A stretch of DNA of 34,070 bases from DASPPM01 sp035604475 (GTDB taxonomy: Bacteria; Pseudomonadota; Alphaproteobacteria; JACZXZ01): NCBI GenBank assembly GCA_035604475.1, contig DATNIJ010000161.1, positions 1 to 34,070 on the forward strand, written 5' to 3'. The notes under the pieces are model-generated. The model searched no databases and had not been told where the DNA came from. It saw only the letters and a list, made by a program, of their open reading frames with translations. The translations under genes were made by a program, and so were the position numbers. Below are positions 1 to 9,621 of the stretch, piece after piece (positions within the stretch are counted from its first letter, which is position 1; each line of letters starts with the position of its first letter).

Positions 1-1428
<1,428 letters not shown>

Positions 1429-1623
1429 GGGCTCCTCCCGGATCGGCTCCAGCAAAGAGACTCTATGCGCGTTCAGGGCCGAGGCCAACAGAAGAGACGT
1501 ACCTCGTCTCCGGCAGCCCTTGCCTCGACTTTTCCCTGTCCCGGCGATAGCCTCGCGGCATGCCGGTCGCGCGCTTGAGCTGGGTCAATGCGCGCGAGCA
1601 GAGGGAGCGGGCAAGGTTCCGCC

Positions 1624-3384
1624 ATGGTCAAGGCGAAGAAGGTGCCAAGCAAGGCGGGTGCCGGGCAAATGAGCAACGCCAAGATCGCGGCGGAGCTCCT
1701 GCGCCTGGCCGAGCTCCTCGAGATCAGCAACGCCAACCCCTTCCGCGTGCGCGCCTACCGCAACGCCGCGCGCACCATCGACACCTTGCCCGAAAGCATC
1801 GCGACACTCCTCGCCGCGGGCCGCGCGCTCTCGGAGCTGCCCGGCATCGGCGAGGACTTGGCCGGGAAGATCAAGGAGCTTTACGAGACCGGGCACCTTC
1901 GCCTGCTCGACGAGGTCGCGGAGAAACTGCCGCCCTCCCTCGTCGAGATGGCGACCCTCCCCGGGCTCGGCCCCAAGCGCATCAAGCTTATCTTCGACAA
2001 GCTCAAGATCAAGAGTCTCGCCGAGCTCGGCAAGGCGGCGGCGGCGGGCAAGCTCGCCAAGCTGCCGGGCCTGGGCGAGAAGACCCAGGCGCGCATCCTC
2101 GAGGGGCTCGCCGAGCGGGGTGCCGGACCCGCGCGCGTCAAGCTCGCCTCGGCCGAGGAGAGTGCGACCGCACTCCTCGACTATCTCAAGAGAGGCCGGG
2201 GCGTGCGCCAGGCGATCGTCGCCGGCAGCTACCGCCGGCGCAAGGAAACCGTGGGCGATCTCGACTTCTTGGTGACGAGTGCCGCGGGTGGTGACGCGAT
2301 CGAGCGCTTCGCCGCCTATCCGCGCGTCAAGGAGGTGCTCGCCAAGGGGCCGACGCGCTCGACCGTGCGGCTCGATTCCGGCCTGCAGGTCGATCTGCGC
2401 GTCGTGCCGGAAGAGAGTTACGGTGCTGCACTCCATTATTTCACCGGCTCCAAGGACCATAACATCGCGATCCGCACGCTCGGGGTGATGAAGGGCCTCA
2501 AGGTCAACGAGTACGGCGTGTTCCGCGGCGAGAAGCGCATCGCCGGCCGCAGCGAGGAGGAAATCTACGCGCTCTTCAAGCTTCCCTATATCGAGCCCGA
2601 GCTCAGGGAGAACCGCGGCGAGATCGAGGCGGCGAGGGCGGGCAAGCTGCCGCATCTCGTGCGCTTGGACGATATCCGCGGCGACCTCCATATCCACACC
2701 AAGGCAAGCGACGGCAGCGCCACGATCGCCGAGATGGCGGCGGCGGCCAAGGCGTGCGGCTATGCTTATCTCGCCATATCCGACCACAGCCGGCGCTTGA
2801 CCGTCGCCCACGGCCTCGATGCCAAGCGCCTCGGCCGGCAGATCGACGAGATCGAGCGACTCAATGCCACGCTCAAGGGGCTTCGTCTCTTGAAGGCGGT
2901 CGAGGTCGACATCCTCGAGGACGGCACGCTCGACCTCGAGGACGGCATCCTCGCCAAGCTCGATTTCGCCATCGGTGCCGTGCATTCGCACTTCGCACTC
3001 CCGATCGCGAAGCAGACGGAGCGCATCATCCGCGCCATGGACAACCCCAATCTCGCGATCGTCGCCCACCCCACGGGGCGCTTGATCGGCGCGCGCGAGC
3101 CCTATGCCGTCGACATGGATCGCCTCGTGCGCGCGGCCAAGGAGCGCGGCTGCTTCTTCGAGATCAACGCCCAGCCCGAGCGCCTCGACCTCAATGACAT
3201 CCATGCGCGGCTTGCCAAGGACGCGGGCGTCAAGCTGGCAATCGCGACCGACGCGCACAGCGTGCGCCAGCTCGATCTCATGCGCTTCGGCGTCGATCAG
3301 GCGCGGCGCGGCTGGATCGAGCGCTCCGACGTGCTCAACACGCGCCCGTGGAGCGAGCTCAGCCGTCTCTTGAACCGGCGCTAG
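1624..3384 (+). CDS. polX: Bacterial family X DNA polymerase with C-terminal PHP domain
   Basis: This is a DNA repair polymerase of the PolX type, acting on short gaps, with a PHP metal-dependent phosphoesterase/exonuclease domain. The 586-residue protein has the normal family length. It begins with the 8-kDa-like region (NPFRVRAYRNAARTI) and helix-hairpin-helix segments (ELPGIGEDLAGKI, TLPGLGPKRIKLI, KLPGLGEKTQARI). The palm domain follows, with GSYRRRKETVGDLDFLV (D212, D214) and the third aspartate D257 in QVDLR. The PHP part starts with DLHIHTKASDG (H356, H358) and continues with HSHF, AHPTGR and a final TDAHS. All expected catalytic residues are present. The start is uncertain: ATG at 1588, 1624 or 1669 are all in frame and none has a strong ribosome site. 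The middle one is used here; MSNAKIAAELL at 1669 resembles many family N-termini. Confidence 0.93.
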   Translation: MVKAKKVPSKAGAGQMSNAKIAAELLRLAELLEISNANPFRVRAYRNAARTIDTLPESIATLLAAGRALSELPGIGEDLAGKIKELYETGHLRLLDEVAEKLPPSLVEMATLPGLGPKRIKLIFDKLKIKSLAELGKAAAAGKLAKLPGLGEKTQARILEGLAERGAGPARVKLASAEESATALLDYLKRGRGVRQAIVAGSYRRRKETVGDLDFLVTSAAGGDAIERFAAYPRVKEVLAKGPTRSTVRLDSGLQVDLRVVPEESYGAALHYFTGSKDHNIAIRTLGVMKGLKVNEYGVFRGEKRIAGRSEEEIYALFKLPYIEPELRENRGEIEAARAGKLPHLVRLDDIRGDLHIHTKASDGSATIAEMAAAAKACGYAYLAISDHSRRLTVAHGLDAKRLGRQIDEIERLNATLKGLRLLKAVEVDILEDGTLDLEDGILAKLDFAIGAVHSHFALPIAKQTERIIRAMDNPNLAIVAHPTGRLIGAREPYAVDMDRLVRAAKERGCFFEINAQPERLDLNDIHARLAKDAGVKLAIATDAHSVRQLDLMRFGVDQARRGWIERSDVLNTRPWSELSRLLNRR

Positions 3385-3420
3385 CGGCCGGCAATCGGGG
3401 GCAGCAAGCTCCCAATGGCG

Positions 3421-3708
3421 TCAACCGGCCTTGCGCTCGTATCGGTTCACGTGCTCCCGCAAGGCGCGGTTGATGTCGGTTTGATAGCCCTTCAGGGCAT
3501 GCCTCCTGAACCAAGCCACGACGTCCGCATCGATCCGCAAGGTGATTTGCTGCTTCACCGCGCGATAGAACAGGCCTCGCTTCGCACCCGACCAATCGGA
3601 AACCTCCGGTATCGCGCGCGTATCTATCCGGCGGTCGGGAAGTGCTGCGAGCGCTTTGAGCTCGCGGCGCTGCTCGGCGGTCAATTTCTTAGAAGATGCC
3701 TTCCTCAT
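3421..3708 (-). CDS. BrnA/DUF4415-type antitoxin, apparently without a toxin partner
   Basis: This small basic protein (95 aa) is the ribbon-helix-helix type that neutralises BrnT toxins and represses its own promoter. The diagnostic C-terminal stretch is present: VKQQITLRIDADVVAWFRR, then KGYQTDINRALREHV. The N-terminal half is charged and variable, as usual. The ATG at 3708 follows a GAGGAGGG ribosome site; an in-frame ATG sits farther upstream but lacks a comparable site. BrnT toxins normally precede brnA with an overlap, but no BrnT-like frame exists between 3709 and 3988 on this strand. Its own promoter and a perfect palindrome lie upstream. The gene is either a solitary antitoxin or repressor, or the survivor of a lost pair. 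The family call is good; the function without a partner is inference. Confidence 0.82.
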   Translation of the reverse strand: MRKASSKKLTAEQRRELKALAALPDRRIDTRAIPEVSDWSGAKRGLFYRAVKQQITLRIDADVVAWFRRHALKGYQTDINRALREHVNRYERKAG

Positions 3709-3784
3709 ACGCCCTCCTCTCGCGACGTGTTGCCTTGCGGGCGGAAATAATGCGTGCATCCCGCGCAAGGAGGCTCCCTGGTCT

Positions 3785-3806
3785 GTAACTACCAAAATGT
3801 AGTTAC
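3785..3806. promoter_or_regulatory. Perfect inverted repeat, probable operator of the brnA-like gene
   Basis: GTAACTAC (3785-3792) and GTAGTTAC (3799-3806) form perfect 8-base arms around a 6-base AT-rich spacer. The repeat directly abuts the predicted -10 box and covers the expected transcription start of the minus-strand gene. That is the classical place for an autorepressor such as a ribbon-helix-helix antitoxin. The symmetry is seen directly; the binding protein is inferred. Confidence 0.7.
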
Positions 3807-3835
3807 TTTATAGCGGTTCGTCATGGAATGTTCAA
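3807..3835 (-). promoter_or_regulatory. Sigma-70-type promoter of the brnA-like gene
   Basis: On the minus strand TTGAAC (3835-3830) and TATAAA (3812-3807) are separated by exactly 17 bases, close to the housekeeping consensus. Transcription would start near 3800, inside the palindrome, leaving a leader of about 90 bases before the ATG at 3708. Confidence 0.65.
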
Positions 3836-3863
3836 GCGGGTGAGCTCTCGATGAATCGAGCGT

Positions 3864-3963
3864 CACCCCCTCCCCACCCTCCCCCTTCAAGGGGGAGGGG
3901 GAAGTTGGATTCCAGGCAATGCATCTTCCCTCCCCCCTTGAGGGGGAGGGTAGGGAGGGGGGT
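3864..3963. repeat. Palindromic intergenic element (nested inverted repeats, about 100 bp)
   Basis: The outer arms (about 3864-3899 and 3930-3963) are imperfect inverted copies of each other. Each arm is itself a palindrome; for example CCCTCCCCCTT (3877-3887) is followed after one base by AAGGGGGAGGG (3889-3899). It lies just past the 3' end of the racemase gene and can fold into two hairpins or one long cruciform. The motif TAGGGAGGGGG recurs in the element near 8,400. This resembles the REP/MITE-like intergenic repeats common in alphaproteobacteria. It may also end or stabilise the liv/racemase transcript. Confidence 0.75.
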
Positions 3964-3988
3964 GCATCGCGTAATAGTGATTCCGCGT

Positions 3989-4774
3989 CTACCGCCGCTC
4001 GCGCCATTCCTTGGGCTCGCGCGCGGGCCAGCCGAAGTCGCGTGGGCGGAGCCCCGCGTGGAACCAGGTGACGAAGCTATAGATGTCGTAGACCGGCAGC
4101 CCCGTCGCCTCGTTAAGCGCGCGCGCAAAGGGCGCCATGTTGGTGCATTCGAGCACGATGGCGCCGAGCGCGGCGTGCCGGGCGATGAGCTCCTCGCCCG
4201 CGGCGAGGATGTCCGCTTCCGCGAGGCCGAGATCGAGCTCGCGCTCGTCCGAGAGCAGCACGCGGCTCAGCTCGCGGCCGCCGTCGGTGCCGGCGACCGG
4301 CGTTGCCGGGTCGCAGCCGGCACTTACGAGATGCTCGGCGGAGAGGCTCTCGGCGCTGACCGTGAGAATGCCGCAGCGCCTGCCGGGAGGCAGCAGGCTC
4401 TCGATCCACGGCACCTGCATGAGGCTCGAGAGTGCGGTCGGCACGCCTGCGCGCCGCGCGATCTCCGCTTGAAAGAGCGAGAGGAAGCCGCAGTTGCTGG
4501 TGATCCCGTCGGCACCCAGGCGCACGAGCTCTTCGGCACCCTCGGCGAAGGCCTCGAGCAAGCCGTCTGCGCGTTGCCGCACCACGCGCGACGGCGAAGC
4601 ACCCGCGATCACCTTGTAGAGCACGGGAAAGGGCCAGGTCTCGGCATTCCCCATGTCGCCCGGGATGCGCGGAAAGGCGGCCTCGAGCATGAGGATGCCG
4701 AGGCGCGCGCCGTAGAGCGGCTTGCCGCCGTAAGCGATCCTCCTCGGCGCGTTGTCGCCGCGACGGTGCCTCAT
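3989..4774 (-). CDS. Aspartate/glutamate (hydantoin) racemase family protein
   Basis: This is a cytosolic enzyme of the two-cysteine, cofactor-free racemase superfamily, which includes aspartate, glutamate and hydantoin racemases, maleate isomerase and arylmalonate decarboxylase. The 261 residues contain both catalytic-type cysteines: C95 in GITSNCGF and C210 in VLECTNM, each at the usual position of its half. The start ATG overlaps the stop of the upstream livM gene (ATGA at 4774-4771), so it is translated with the transporter operon as its last gene. That coupling suggests the imported compound, or a product of it, is the substrate. The exact reaction cannot be read from the motifs; racemisation of an amino acid or hydantoin, or conversion of a malonate derivative, are all possible. 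Confidence 0.85.
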   Translation of the reverse strand: MRHRRGDNAPRRIAYGGKPLYGARLGILMLEAAFPRIPGDMGNAETWPFPVLYKVIAGASPSRVVRQRADGLLEAFAEGAEELVRLGADGITSNCGFLSLFQAEIARRAGVPTALSSLMQVPWIESLLPPGRRCGILTVSAESLSAEHLVSAGCDPATPVAGTDGGRELSRVLLSDERELDLGLAEADILAAGEELIARHAALGAIVLECTNMAPFARALNEATGLPVYDIYSFVTWFHAGLRPRDFGWPAREPKEWRERR

Positions 4775-5739
4775 GACTTGGCTGCCTCCTCTCTACGGCC
4801 GGAGCCGAAGTACCTCAGCATCGACGCCGCAAGGGCGACGAGGCCCCCCATGTAGCTCCGCATCAGCGCGATCACCAGGACGGCATAGATCACCATGTCC
4901 CACTCGCCGTATTTCTGGAGATAGGTGGTGAGGATCTGGATGGGTGCGGCACCGACGAGCGGGCCCGCAAAAGAGCCGAGCCCGCCCACCACCACCATGA
5001 CGATGAGCTTCGCCATCTCGTTGAAGTCGGCGAGCTGCGGGCTGAGCACGAGGATGTAATGCGCGTAGAACACCCCCGCGAGCCCGGCAAAGGCGCTCGA
5101 CAGCGTGAAGACCAGGACCTTGACCCGCGTAGTGTCGACGCCCAGGCTCGCGGCGCGCATCTCGTCGTCCTTGATCGCGCGCATGAAATAGCCGAGCGGC
5201 GAGTGCACGAGGAGATACATGGCGAGCACGGAGACGACCGTAAGGACCGCGAAGGTGTAGTAATAGGGGGTCGGCTGCACGCTGTGATAGAGCGGCGGCA
5301 CGTCGAGTCCGAGCTCGCCGCGCGTGTAGCCGTAGTCGGCGGCGAGCAGGATGTGGATCGTCTCGGCGAAGGCCCAGCTCGCGATCGCGAGGTAGATGGC
5401 GCGCATCTTGAGCACGAGGCGGCCGAGCAGGTAGCCGAACGCGGCCGCGACGACGACGCCCGCTGGCATGCTGAGCCACATGGGCGTCTGATAATGGTAG
5501 ATGAGAAGCCCGGTGGTGTAGGCGCCGAGTGCGGCGAAGGCCTGCTGTGCCAAGGAGAACTGGCCGGTGAAGCCGGCCAGGAGGTTCCAGCTCGCCGCGA
5601 GGATCGTGTAATAGAGGCTGACCGTGAGCACATGGAGCGCGAAACTGCCGGCGATCTGCGGCAATGCGGCAAGGCCGAGGACGGCAATCGCCGTCACCAC
5701 CGCGACGCGCTTCCAGTCGACGAGCATCAGCATCGGCAT
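4771..5739 (-). CDS. livM: LIV-type ABC transporter permease LivM (operon 1)
   Basis: This is an inner-membrane permease of a branched-chain-amino-acid-type (HAAT) ABC transporter. It is about 322 residues long with multiple hydrophobic segments, and has the family signature WNLLAGFTGQFSLAQQAFAALGAY near the N-terminus. The cytoplasmic coupling loop SPLGYFMRAIKDDEMRAASLG follows, then GLAGVFYAHYI and VVVGGLGSFAGPLVGA. The start is chosen as the ATG at 5739, two bases after the livF stop. In-frame ATGs at 5757 and 5733 are alternatives; 5733 would be best spaced from the GGGTGAGG ribosome site. The gene lies fourth after livH, livG and livF and overlaps the racemase gene downstream. The substrate is not readable from the permease. 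Confidence 0.93.
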   Translation of the reverse strand: MPMLMLVDWKRVAVVTAIAVLGLAALPQIAGSFALHVLTVSLYYTILAASWNLLAGFTGQFSLAQQAFAALGAYTTGLLIYHYQTPMWLSMPAGVVVAAAFGYLLGRLVLKMRAIYLAIASWAFAETIHILLAADYGYTRGELGLDVPPLYHSVQPTPYYYTFAVLTVVSVLAMYLLVHSPLGYFMRAIKDDEMRAASLGVDTTRVKVLVFTLSSAFAGLAGVFYAHYILVLSPQLADFNEMAKLIVMVVVGGLGSFAGPLVGAAPIQILTTYLQKYGEWDMVIYAVLVIALMRSYMGGLVALAASMLRYFGSGRREEAAKS

Positions 5740-5741
5740 CC

Positions 5742-6476
5742 TCACCCAAGCAGGCATTCGTGGATCAGCTCGCGCACGCGCTCTTCCCCGAATTCGGCGG
5801 GCGGCCCCTCGGTCTTGATGCGGCCCAGGTTGACCATGTAGACATAGTCCGCATGCGGGATGGCCCCCTCGATGTTCTGGTCGACGAGAAGGATGGCCGT
5901 GCCGATCGAGCGGCGCACCGCGAGCAGAAGCTCGTAGACCTGGTCGACGAGGCTCGGCGCCAGCCCCGCCGTGGGCTCGTCCACCAGCATGAGCTTGGGA
6001 TCGCTCATCATCTCGCGCGCGACGGAAAGCATGCGTCCCTGGCCGCCCGAGAGGTCGCCGGCGCGCGTGCGCCGGCGCTCGGCAAGGGCCGGGAAGATGC
6101 CGTATATCTTGTCGATCTGTGCCAGGAGCCGAGCGCGGTTGCGGCGGAATGTCCAGCCGCCCATGCGCAGGTTCTCCTCGACCGTGAGGCCCGGGAAGGT
6201 GTTGATATCCTGGGGCACATAGCTGATGCCCAGCGCCTTCACCTGGTAAGGCTGCAGCCCGAGGGTCGACTCGGCCAAGAAGCGGATGGCACCCGCGTGC
6301 GGCTTGAGGAAACCGAAGATCGTCCGCAGAAGTGTCGACTTGCCGGCACCGTTGGGGCCGATCACCAGCGTCAAGCTCTCACGGCGCACGGTAAGCGAAA
6401 GCCCCTGCAGGATGTCGACCCCCGGCTGATAGGCGGCATGGAGCCGGTCGACCGTCAAGAGCGCCGCATCGCTCAT
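5742..6476 (-). CDS. livF: LIV-type ABC transporter ATPase LivF (operon 1)
   Basis: This cytoplasmic ATPase powers the LIV-type importer. The 244 residues contain Walker A GPNGAGKST, the Q-loop in YVPQDINTFPGLTVEENL, the signature LSGGQGRMLSVAREMM, Walker B LMLVDEPTAGLAP and the switch region LLVDQNIEGA. The IPHADYVYMVNLGRI ending is typical of LivF. The switch residue is glutamine or asparagine (VDQN) in place of the classical histidine, which is normal for LivF (usually VEQN). The start ATG overlaps the livG stop by four bases. Confidence 0.95.
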   Translation of the reverse strand: MSDAALLTVDRLHAAYQPGVDILQGLSLTVRRESLTLVIGPNGAGKSTLLRTIFGFLKPHAGAIRFLAESTLGLQPYQVKALGISYVPQDINTFPGLTVEENLRMGGWTFRRNRARLLAQIDKIYGIFPALAERRRTRAGDLSGGQGRMLSVAREMMSDPKLMLVDEPTAGLAPSLVDQVYELLLAVRRSIGTAILLVDQNIEGAIPHADYVYMVNLGRIKTEGPPAEFGEERVRELIHECLLG

Positions 6477-7210
6477 GTGAGTGCCTTCCCGAGGTACGCG
6501 GTGATCACGTCATCGCGCCGGGCGACCTCCTCGAGCGGGCCCTCGGCCACGACGCGTCCCTCGATCATCACCGTGATCTTGCTGCAGAGCCGGCGCATCA
6601 CCGCCATCTCGTGGCTGACGATGAGATAGGTGACGCCGCGCGCCCGGTTCTCGTGCAGGATGAGCTCGATGATCGAATCCTTGATCACCGGATTGATGCC
6701 GGCGAAGGGCTCGTCGAGCACGTAGCATTTGAGCTCAGGGATCATGAAGCCGCAGCAGACCTGGAGGAGCGCGCGCTGGCCGCCCGAGAGCCCTTTGGCC
6801 GGAAGCTGCGCGAGCCGCGTCAGCTTGGTGAGCTCGAGGAACTCGCGCGCGCGGCCAATACCTTCATCGAGCGCGCCGCCCTTCGCACCACGCGCCATGT
6901 AGGGGAGCAGCAGGTTCTCGAAGACCGTGAGATTGCCGAAGAGGCGGCACACCTGGAAGGTGCGCAAGAGGCCTTTGCGCGCGATCTCGAAAGGGGCCAA
7001 GCCGAGCACGCTCTCGCCGTCGAGGCGGATGTCGCCCGCACTCGGCGCGTGGATGCCGGTGACGAGATTGGCGAACGTCGTCTTGCCGGCGCCGTTGGGC
7101 CCGATCAGGCCGCGAATCTCGCCGCGCTCGAGCAGGATCGAGACCTCCTCATTGGCGACGAGGCCGCCGAAGCGCTTGGTGAGGCCGCGAGTTTCGAGGA
7201 GCGGGGCCAT
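6473..7210 (-). CDS. livG: LIV-type ABC transporter ATPase LivG (operon 1)
   Basis: This is the second ATPase subunit of the importer (245 aa). It shows Walker A GPNGAGKTTF, the LivG-type Q-loop region LLRTFQVCRLFGNLTVFENLL, the signature LSGGQRALLQVCCGFM, Walker B CYVLDEPFAGINPV and the switch histidine in LIVSHEMAV. The start is the ATG at 7210 (MAPLLETRGL), four bases after the livH stop; a longer in-frame opening upstream lies inside livH and is not used. Two cysteines after the signature motif (QVCCGF) and ELKCYVLDEP are slightly unusual wording for the family, but the catalytic residues are intact. Confidence 0.94.
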   Translation of the reverse strand: MAPLLETRGLTKRFGGLVANEEVSILLERGEIRGLIGPNGAGKTTFANLVTGIHAPSAGDIRLDGESVLGLAPFEIARKGLLRTFQVCRLFGNLTVFENLLLPYMARGAKGGALDEGIGRAREFLELTKLTRLAQLPAKGLSGGQRALLQVCCGFMIPELKCYVLDEPFAGINPVIKDSIIELILHENRARGVTYLIVSHEMAVMRRLCSKITVMIEGRVVAEGPLEEVARRDDVITAYLGKALT

Positions 7211-7214
7211 GCGC

Positions 7215-8111
7215 TCACGCCTGCCGCGTCCGCTCGCCGAAGAGACCGGTCGGGCGCAGCAAGAGGACGAGAAGCACGAGAGCGAAGCCATAGGCGTTCT
7301 GATACGGCGACGAGATGAAAGCGGCACCCAGGCTTTCGACGATGCCGAGCATGAGCCCGCCGACGAGCGCCCCTGGGATCGAGCCGAGCCCGCCGATCAC
7401 GATGATCTCGAAGCCCTTGACCGTGGTGACGATGCCGTCGGTCGGAAAGACGAGGAAGACGGGGGCCAACAAGGCGCCGGCGAGCCCGGCGAGTGCCACG
7501 CCGATGCCGAAGGCGAGCTGGTCGAGGCGCAGGATGTCGACCCCCGAGGTCTGCACGCCGATGCGGCTCTGCGAGGCGGCGCGCAAGGCGAGGCCCAGCC
7601 AGGTTCTCTTGATGAGGAACTGGAAGAGCGCGATCGCGACGAGTGCCAGCACGAAGGCGGCGACGCGCGCGCCGTCCTGGGGGAGCGGGCCGATCGTTAT
7701 GGTCGGCAGCACCGAGCCCGGGGTGCGCTGATAGGGCCCGCTGAGCGCGGTCGCCAGATTGCGCAGGAGGAGGAGGAGCGCGATGGTGACCACCGTCGCA
7801 TAATCGTCCCTGCGCTCGAGCGCCTTCACGAACATGGGCTTGATCAGGACGGGCTCGAGCAGAATGCCGAGGAGGAACACGCCGAGAGCGGAAAGCGGCA
7901 CCGCCAGCCACCAGAATTCCGGCCCCAAGAGGTGGACCACGAGAACGAACTGCAGGTAGCTCCCGATCATGTAGAATTCGCCCATCGCCCAGTTGATCAT
8001 CTTGACGATGCTGTAGATGAAGGTGATGCCGAGCGCCATAAGCGCGTAAAGCACCCCGATCATCACTCCGGCGATGAACGTCTGGACAAGGAGCTCGCTC
8101 GAGAAGATCAC
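7215..8111 (-). CDS. livH: LIV-type ABC transporter permease LivH (operon 1)
   Basis: This inner-membrane permease (298 aa) pairs with LivM. Family features are GVLYALMALGITFIYSIVKMINWAMGEFYMIG at the N-terminus, written here as GVLYALMALGITFIY followed by a conserved NWAMGEFYM block. The loop LGLALRAASQSR, the GLAGALLAPVF segment and the conserved VIGGLGSIPGALVGG near the C-terminus follow. The start ATG at 8111 begins MIFSSELL. It is separated from the upstream binding-protein gene by a 330-base palindromic region, while the downstream genes are tightly packed. This suggests livH-G-F-M-racemase is one translational unit. Confidence 0.94.
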   Translation of the reverse strand: MIFSSELLVQTFIAGVMIGVLYALMALGITFIYSIVKMINWAMGEFYMIGSYLQFVLVVHLLGPEFWWLAVPLSALGVFLLGILLEPVLIKPMFVKALERRDDYATVVTIALLLLLRNLATALSGPYQRTPGSVLPTITIGPLPQDGARVAAFVLALVAIALFQFLIKRTWLGLALRAASQSRIGVQTSGVDILRLDQLAFGIGVALAGLAGALLAPVFLVFPTDGIVTTVKGFEIIVIGGLGSIPGALVGGLMLGIVESLGAAFISSPYQNAYGFALVLLVLLLRPTGLFGERTRQA

Positions 8112-8127
8112 GGCGCGCTAGGCTCCC

Positions 8128-8416
8128 GACACGCCCCCCTCCCTACGCTTCCCCGTGAGTGGGGAGAGCATGCCCAGGTCCTCGCGCCGCCGATTGCGAT
8201 AAGCCCCTCTCCCGCAAGCGGGAGAGGGAAGGGGCCCATCCCGAAGGGATGGGAAGGGTGAGGGACGGCCTGACGTCGGTGTGGTCCCTCACCCTCCCAT
8301 TGCTGCGCAATGGGTCCCTCCCTCTCCTGCTTGCGGGAGAGGGATTTTGCGCGATCGGCGCCCCCGCCAAAATGTGTGACTCCTGTCGCCCTCAAGGGGG
8401 AGGGTAGGGAGGGGGT
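8128..8416. repeat. Composite palindromic element between livK and livH of operon 1
   Basis: At least four hairpins lie in a symmetrical array. CCCTCTCCCGC and its complement occupy 8205-8228, CCCATCCC/GGGATGGG 8235-8253, CCCATTGC/GCAATGGG 8296-8314, and a variant of the first palindrome 8320-8343. Between the two halves GGGTGAGGGAC and GTCCCTCACCC are inverted about a short centre. The outer flanks CCCCCCTCCCTAC (near 8128) and GTAGGGAGGGGGT (near 8405) are also inverted. No gene is seen in this gap (8112-8442). It is of the same general kind as the elements at 3864 and 12801. It could attenuate or protect the transcript between the binding-protein gene and the permease genes. Confidence 0.75.
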
Positions 8417-8442
8417 GACGCGCGGATTTGCGAGAGCCGGCA

Positions 8443-9621
8443 CTACGGATAGACGAGCTCGGCGTCGCGCCAATCCTGGTTGGGCTGAGCGTAGTGGAGG
8501 ATCATGATCGGCGGCGACCAGGTGTGCCAATAGATCCCCTCGGCCCTGGGGAAGGTCACTTCGCCGGGGGCCCAGCTCTTGAACTTGCCGGTATCGAGCG
8601 CCTTCGTCACCGCCTTGGGGTCGGTGCTCTTCGCCTGATCGACGGCTTGCGCGATGATCAAGACGTCGCCGAAGCCGTTCAGGCTCGAGTAGGTGGCCGA
8701 TTCCTTGTATTTCTCCTCGTACGTCTTGGCCAGCCAGCTGCCGACATCCGAAAGTTTCTGCTTGGGCGTGTAATAGGCGATGAAGTAGATGCCGGCGCCA
8801 TCCTTGGGGTGGAGCTGCCACCATTGCGGCCGGATCGGCGAATCGTAGGAGATCAGCATCGGCGTCTGCGGCATGAGGCCGATCGTGGTAGCCTGATCGA
8901 CCATGAGATCGAGCTGCTGGCCCACGCCGACGTTGATGATGACGTCGGGCTTGAAGGCCTTGGCCTTGAGGAGAAGCGGGGTGAGATCGGTCGAGGTGTG
9001 ATCGAAGGTGAGCACCTGGATGTCGAAACCGAGGTTCTTCGCCTTGCTCTGCGCCTGGGTCTCATCGGCGAGCCCGATGCCGTAGTCGCTGGTCTCGGCG
9101 AGAAGGGACACCCGCTTGTAGCCCTGCTTCTTGATCCAAGCGAGCCAAGCGGCCACGCGCAACGGGTCGATCACGTGGGTACGGAAGGCGATGTCGTAAT
9201 GCTTCGCGGTCACGTCCGCGGCCCCCGTTTGCGTGCCGATGGTGGGGACGCCGAGCTCCTTGGCGACCTCGTTGACCGCGATGTTGTCCGAGCTGTGGAA
9301 GAAGCCGGTCACCGCCACGGCATGGTCCGCGTCGACGAGGCGGCGGTAGCCCGCGATCGCCGCTTCGGGGCGGCCCTGCGAATCCTCCACCGAGAGCTGG
9401 ATCTTGCGGCCGCCCAGAACCCCGCCCATCACGGTATTGACGTAATCGACGGCCAACTCGGCGCCGCGCCGGATGAGCTGTCCCGAGGCCGGGTCGCCCG
9501 GCGGCGAAAGCGGGATGATCAGGCCGATCGTGACCGCTTCGTCGGCGGCTTTCGCGATGCCAATGAGGCCAGTCGCGAGCGTGAGCGCGACTGCGCCGAG
9601 AATGAGGTGTCTTCTTTTCAT
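8443..9621 (-). CDS. livK: Periplasmic amino-acid-type binding protein (operon 1)
   Basis: This is the periplasmic ligand receptor of the first transporter (392 aa, peripla_BP_6 type). The start ATG at 9621 (MKRRHLILG) follows a GGGAGCG ribosome site. The signal peptide runs to about residue 26, with AKAADE at the cleavage site. The mature start EAVTIGLIIPLSPPGDPASGQ is typical of the family. Later blocks are GVLGGRKIQLSVEDSQGRPEAAI and PTIGTQTGAADVTAKHYDIAFRTH. No lipobox is present, so it is soluble. The gene heads the minus-strand operon, ahead of a palindromic gap and livH. The amino-acid or other ligand cannot be deduced; the racemase at the end of the operon hints at a chiral acid or amino acid. 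Confidence 0.92.
   Translation of the reverse strand: MKRRHLILGAVALTLATGLIGIAKAADEAVTIGLIIPLSPPGDPASGQLIRRGAELAVDYVNTVMGGVLGGRKIQLSVEDSQGRPEAAIAGYRRLVDADHAVAVTGFFHSSDNIAVNEVAKELGVPTIGTQTGAADVTAKHYDIAFRTHVIDPLRVAAWLAWIKKQGYKRVSLLAETSDYGIGLADETQAQSKAKNLGFDIQVLTFDHTSTDLTPLLLKAKAFKPDVIINVGVGQQLDLMVDQATTIGLMPQTPMLISYDSPIRPQWWQLHPKDGAGIYFIAYYTPKQKLSDVGSWLAKTYEEKYKESATYSSLNGFGDVLIIAQAVDQAKSTDPKAVTKALDTGKFKSWAPGEVTFPRAEGIYWHTWSPPIMILHYAQPNQDWRDAELVYP

Noticed and set aside
1585..3258. 557-codon minus-strand frame opposite polX
   Set aside because: It is antisense to a fully recognisable polymerase, with no start signals and no domain.
8128..8416. CRISPR array
   Set aside because: The repeats are nested palindromes of differing sequence without regular spacing or unique spacers.
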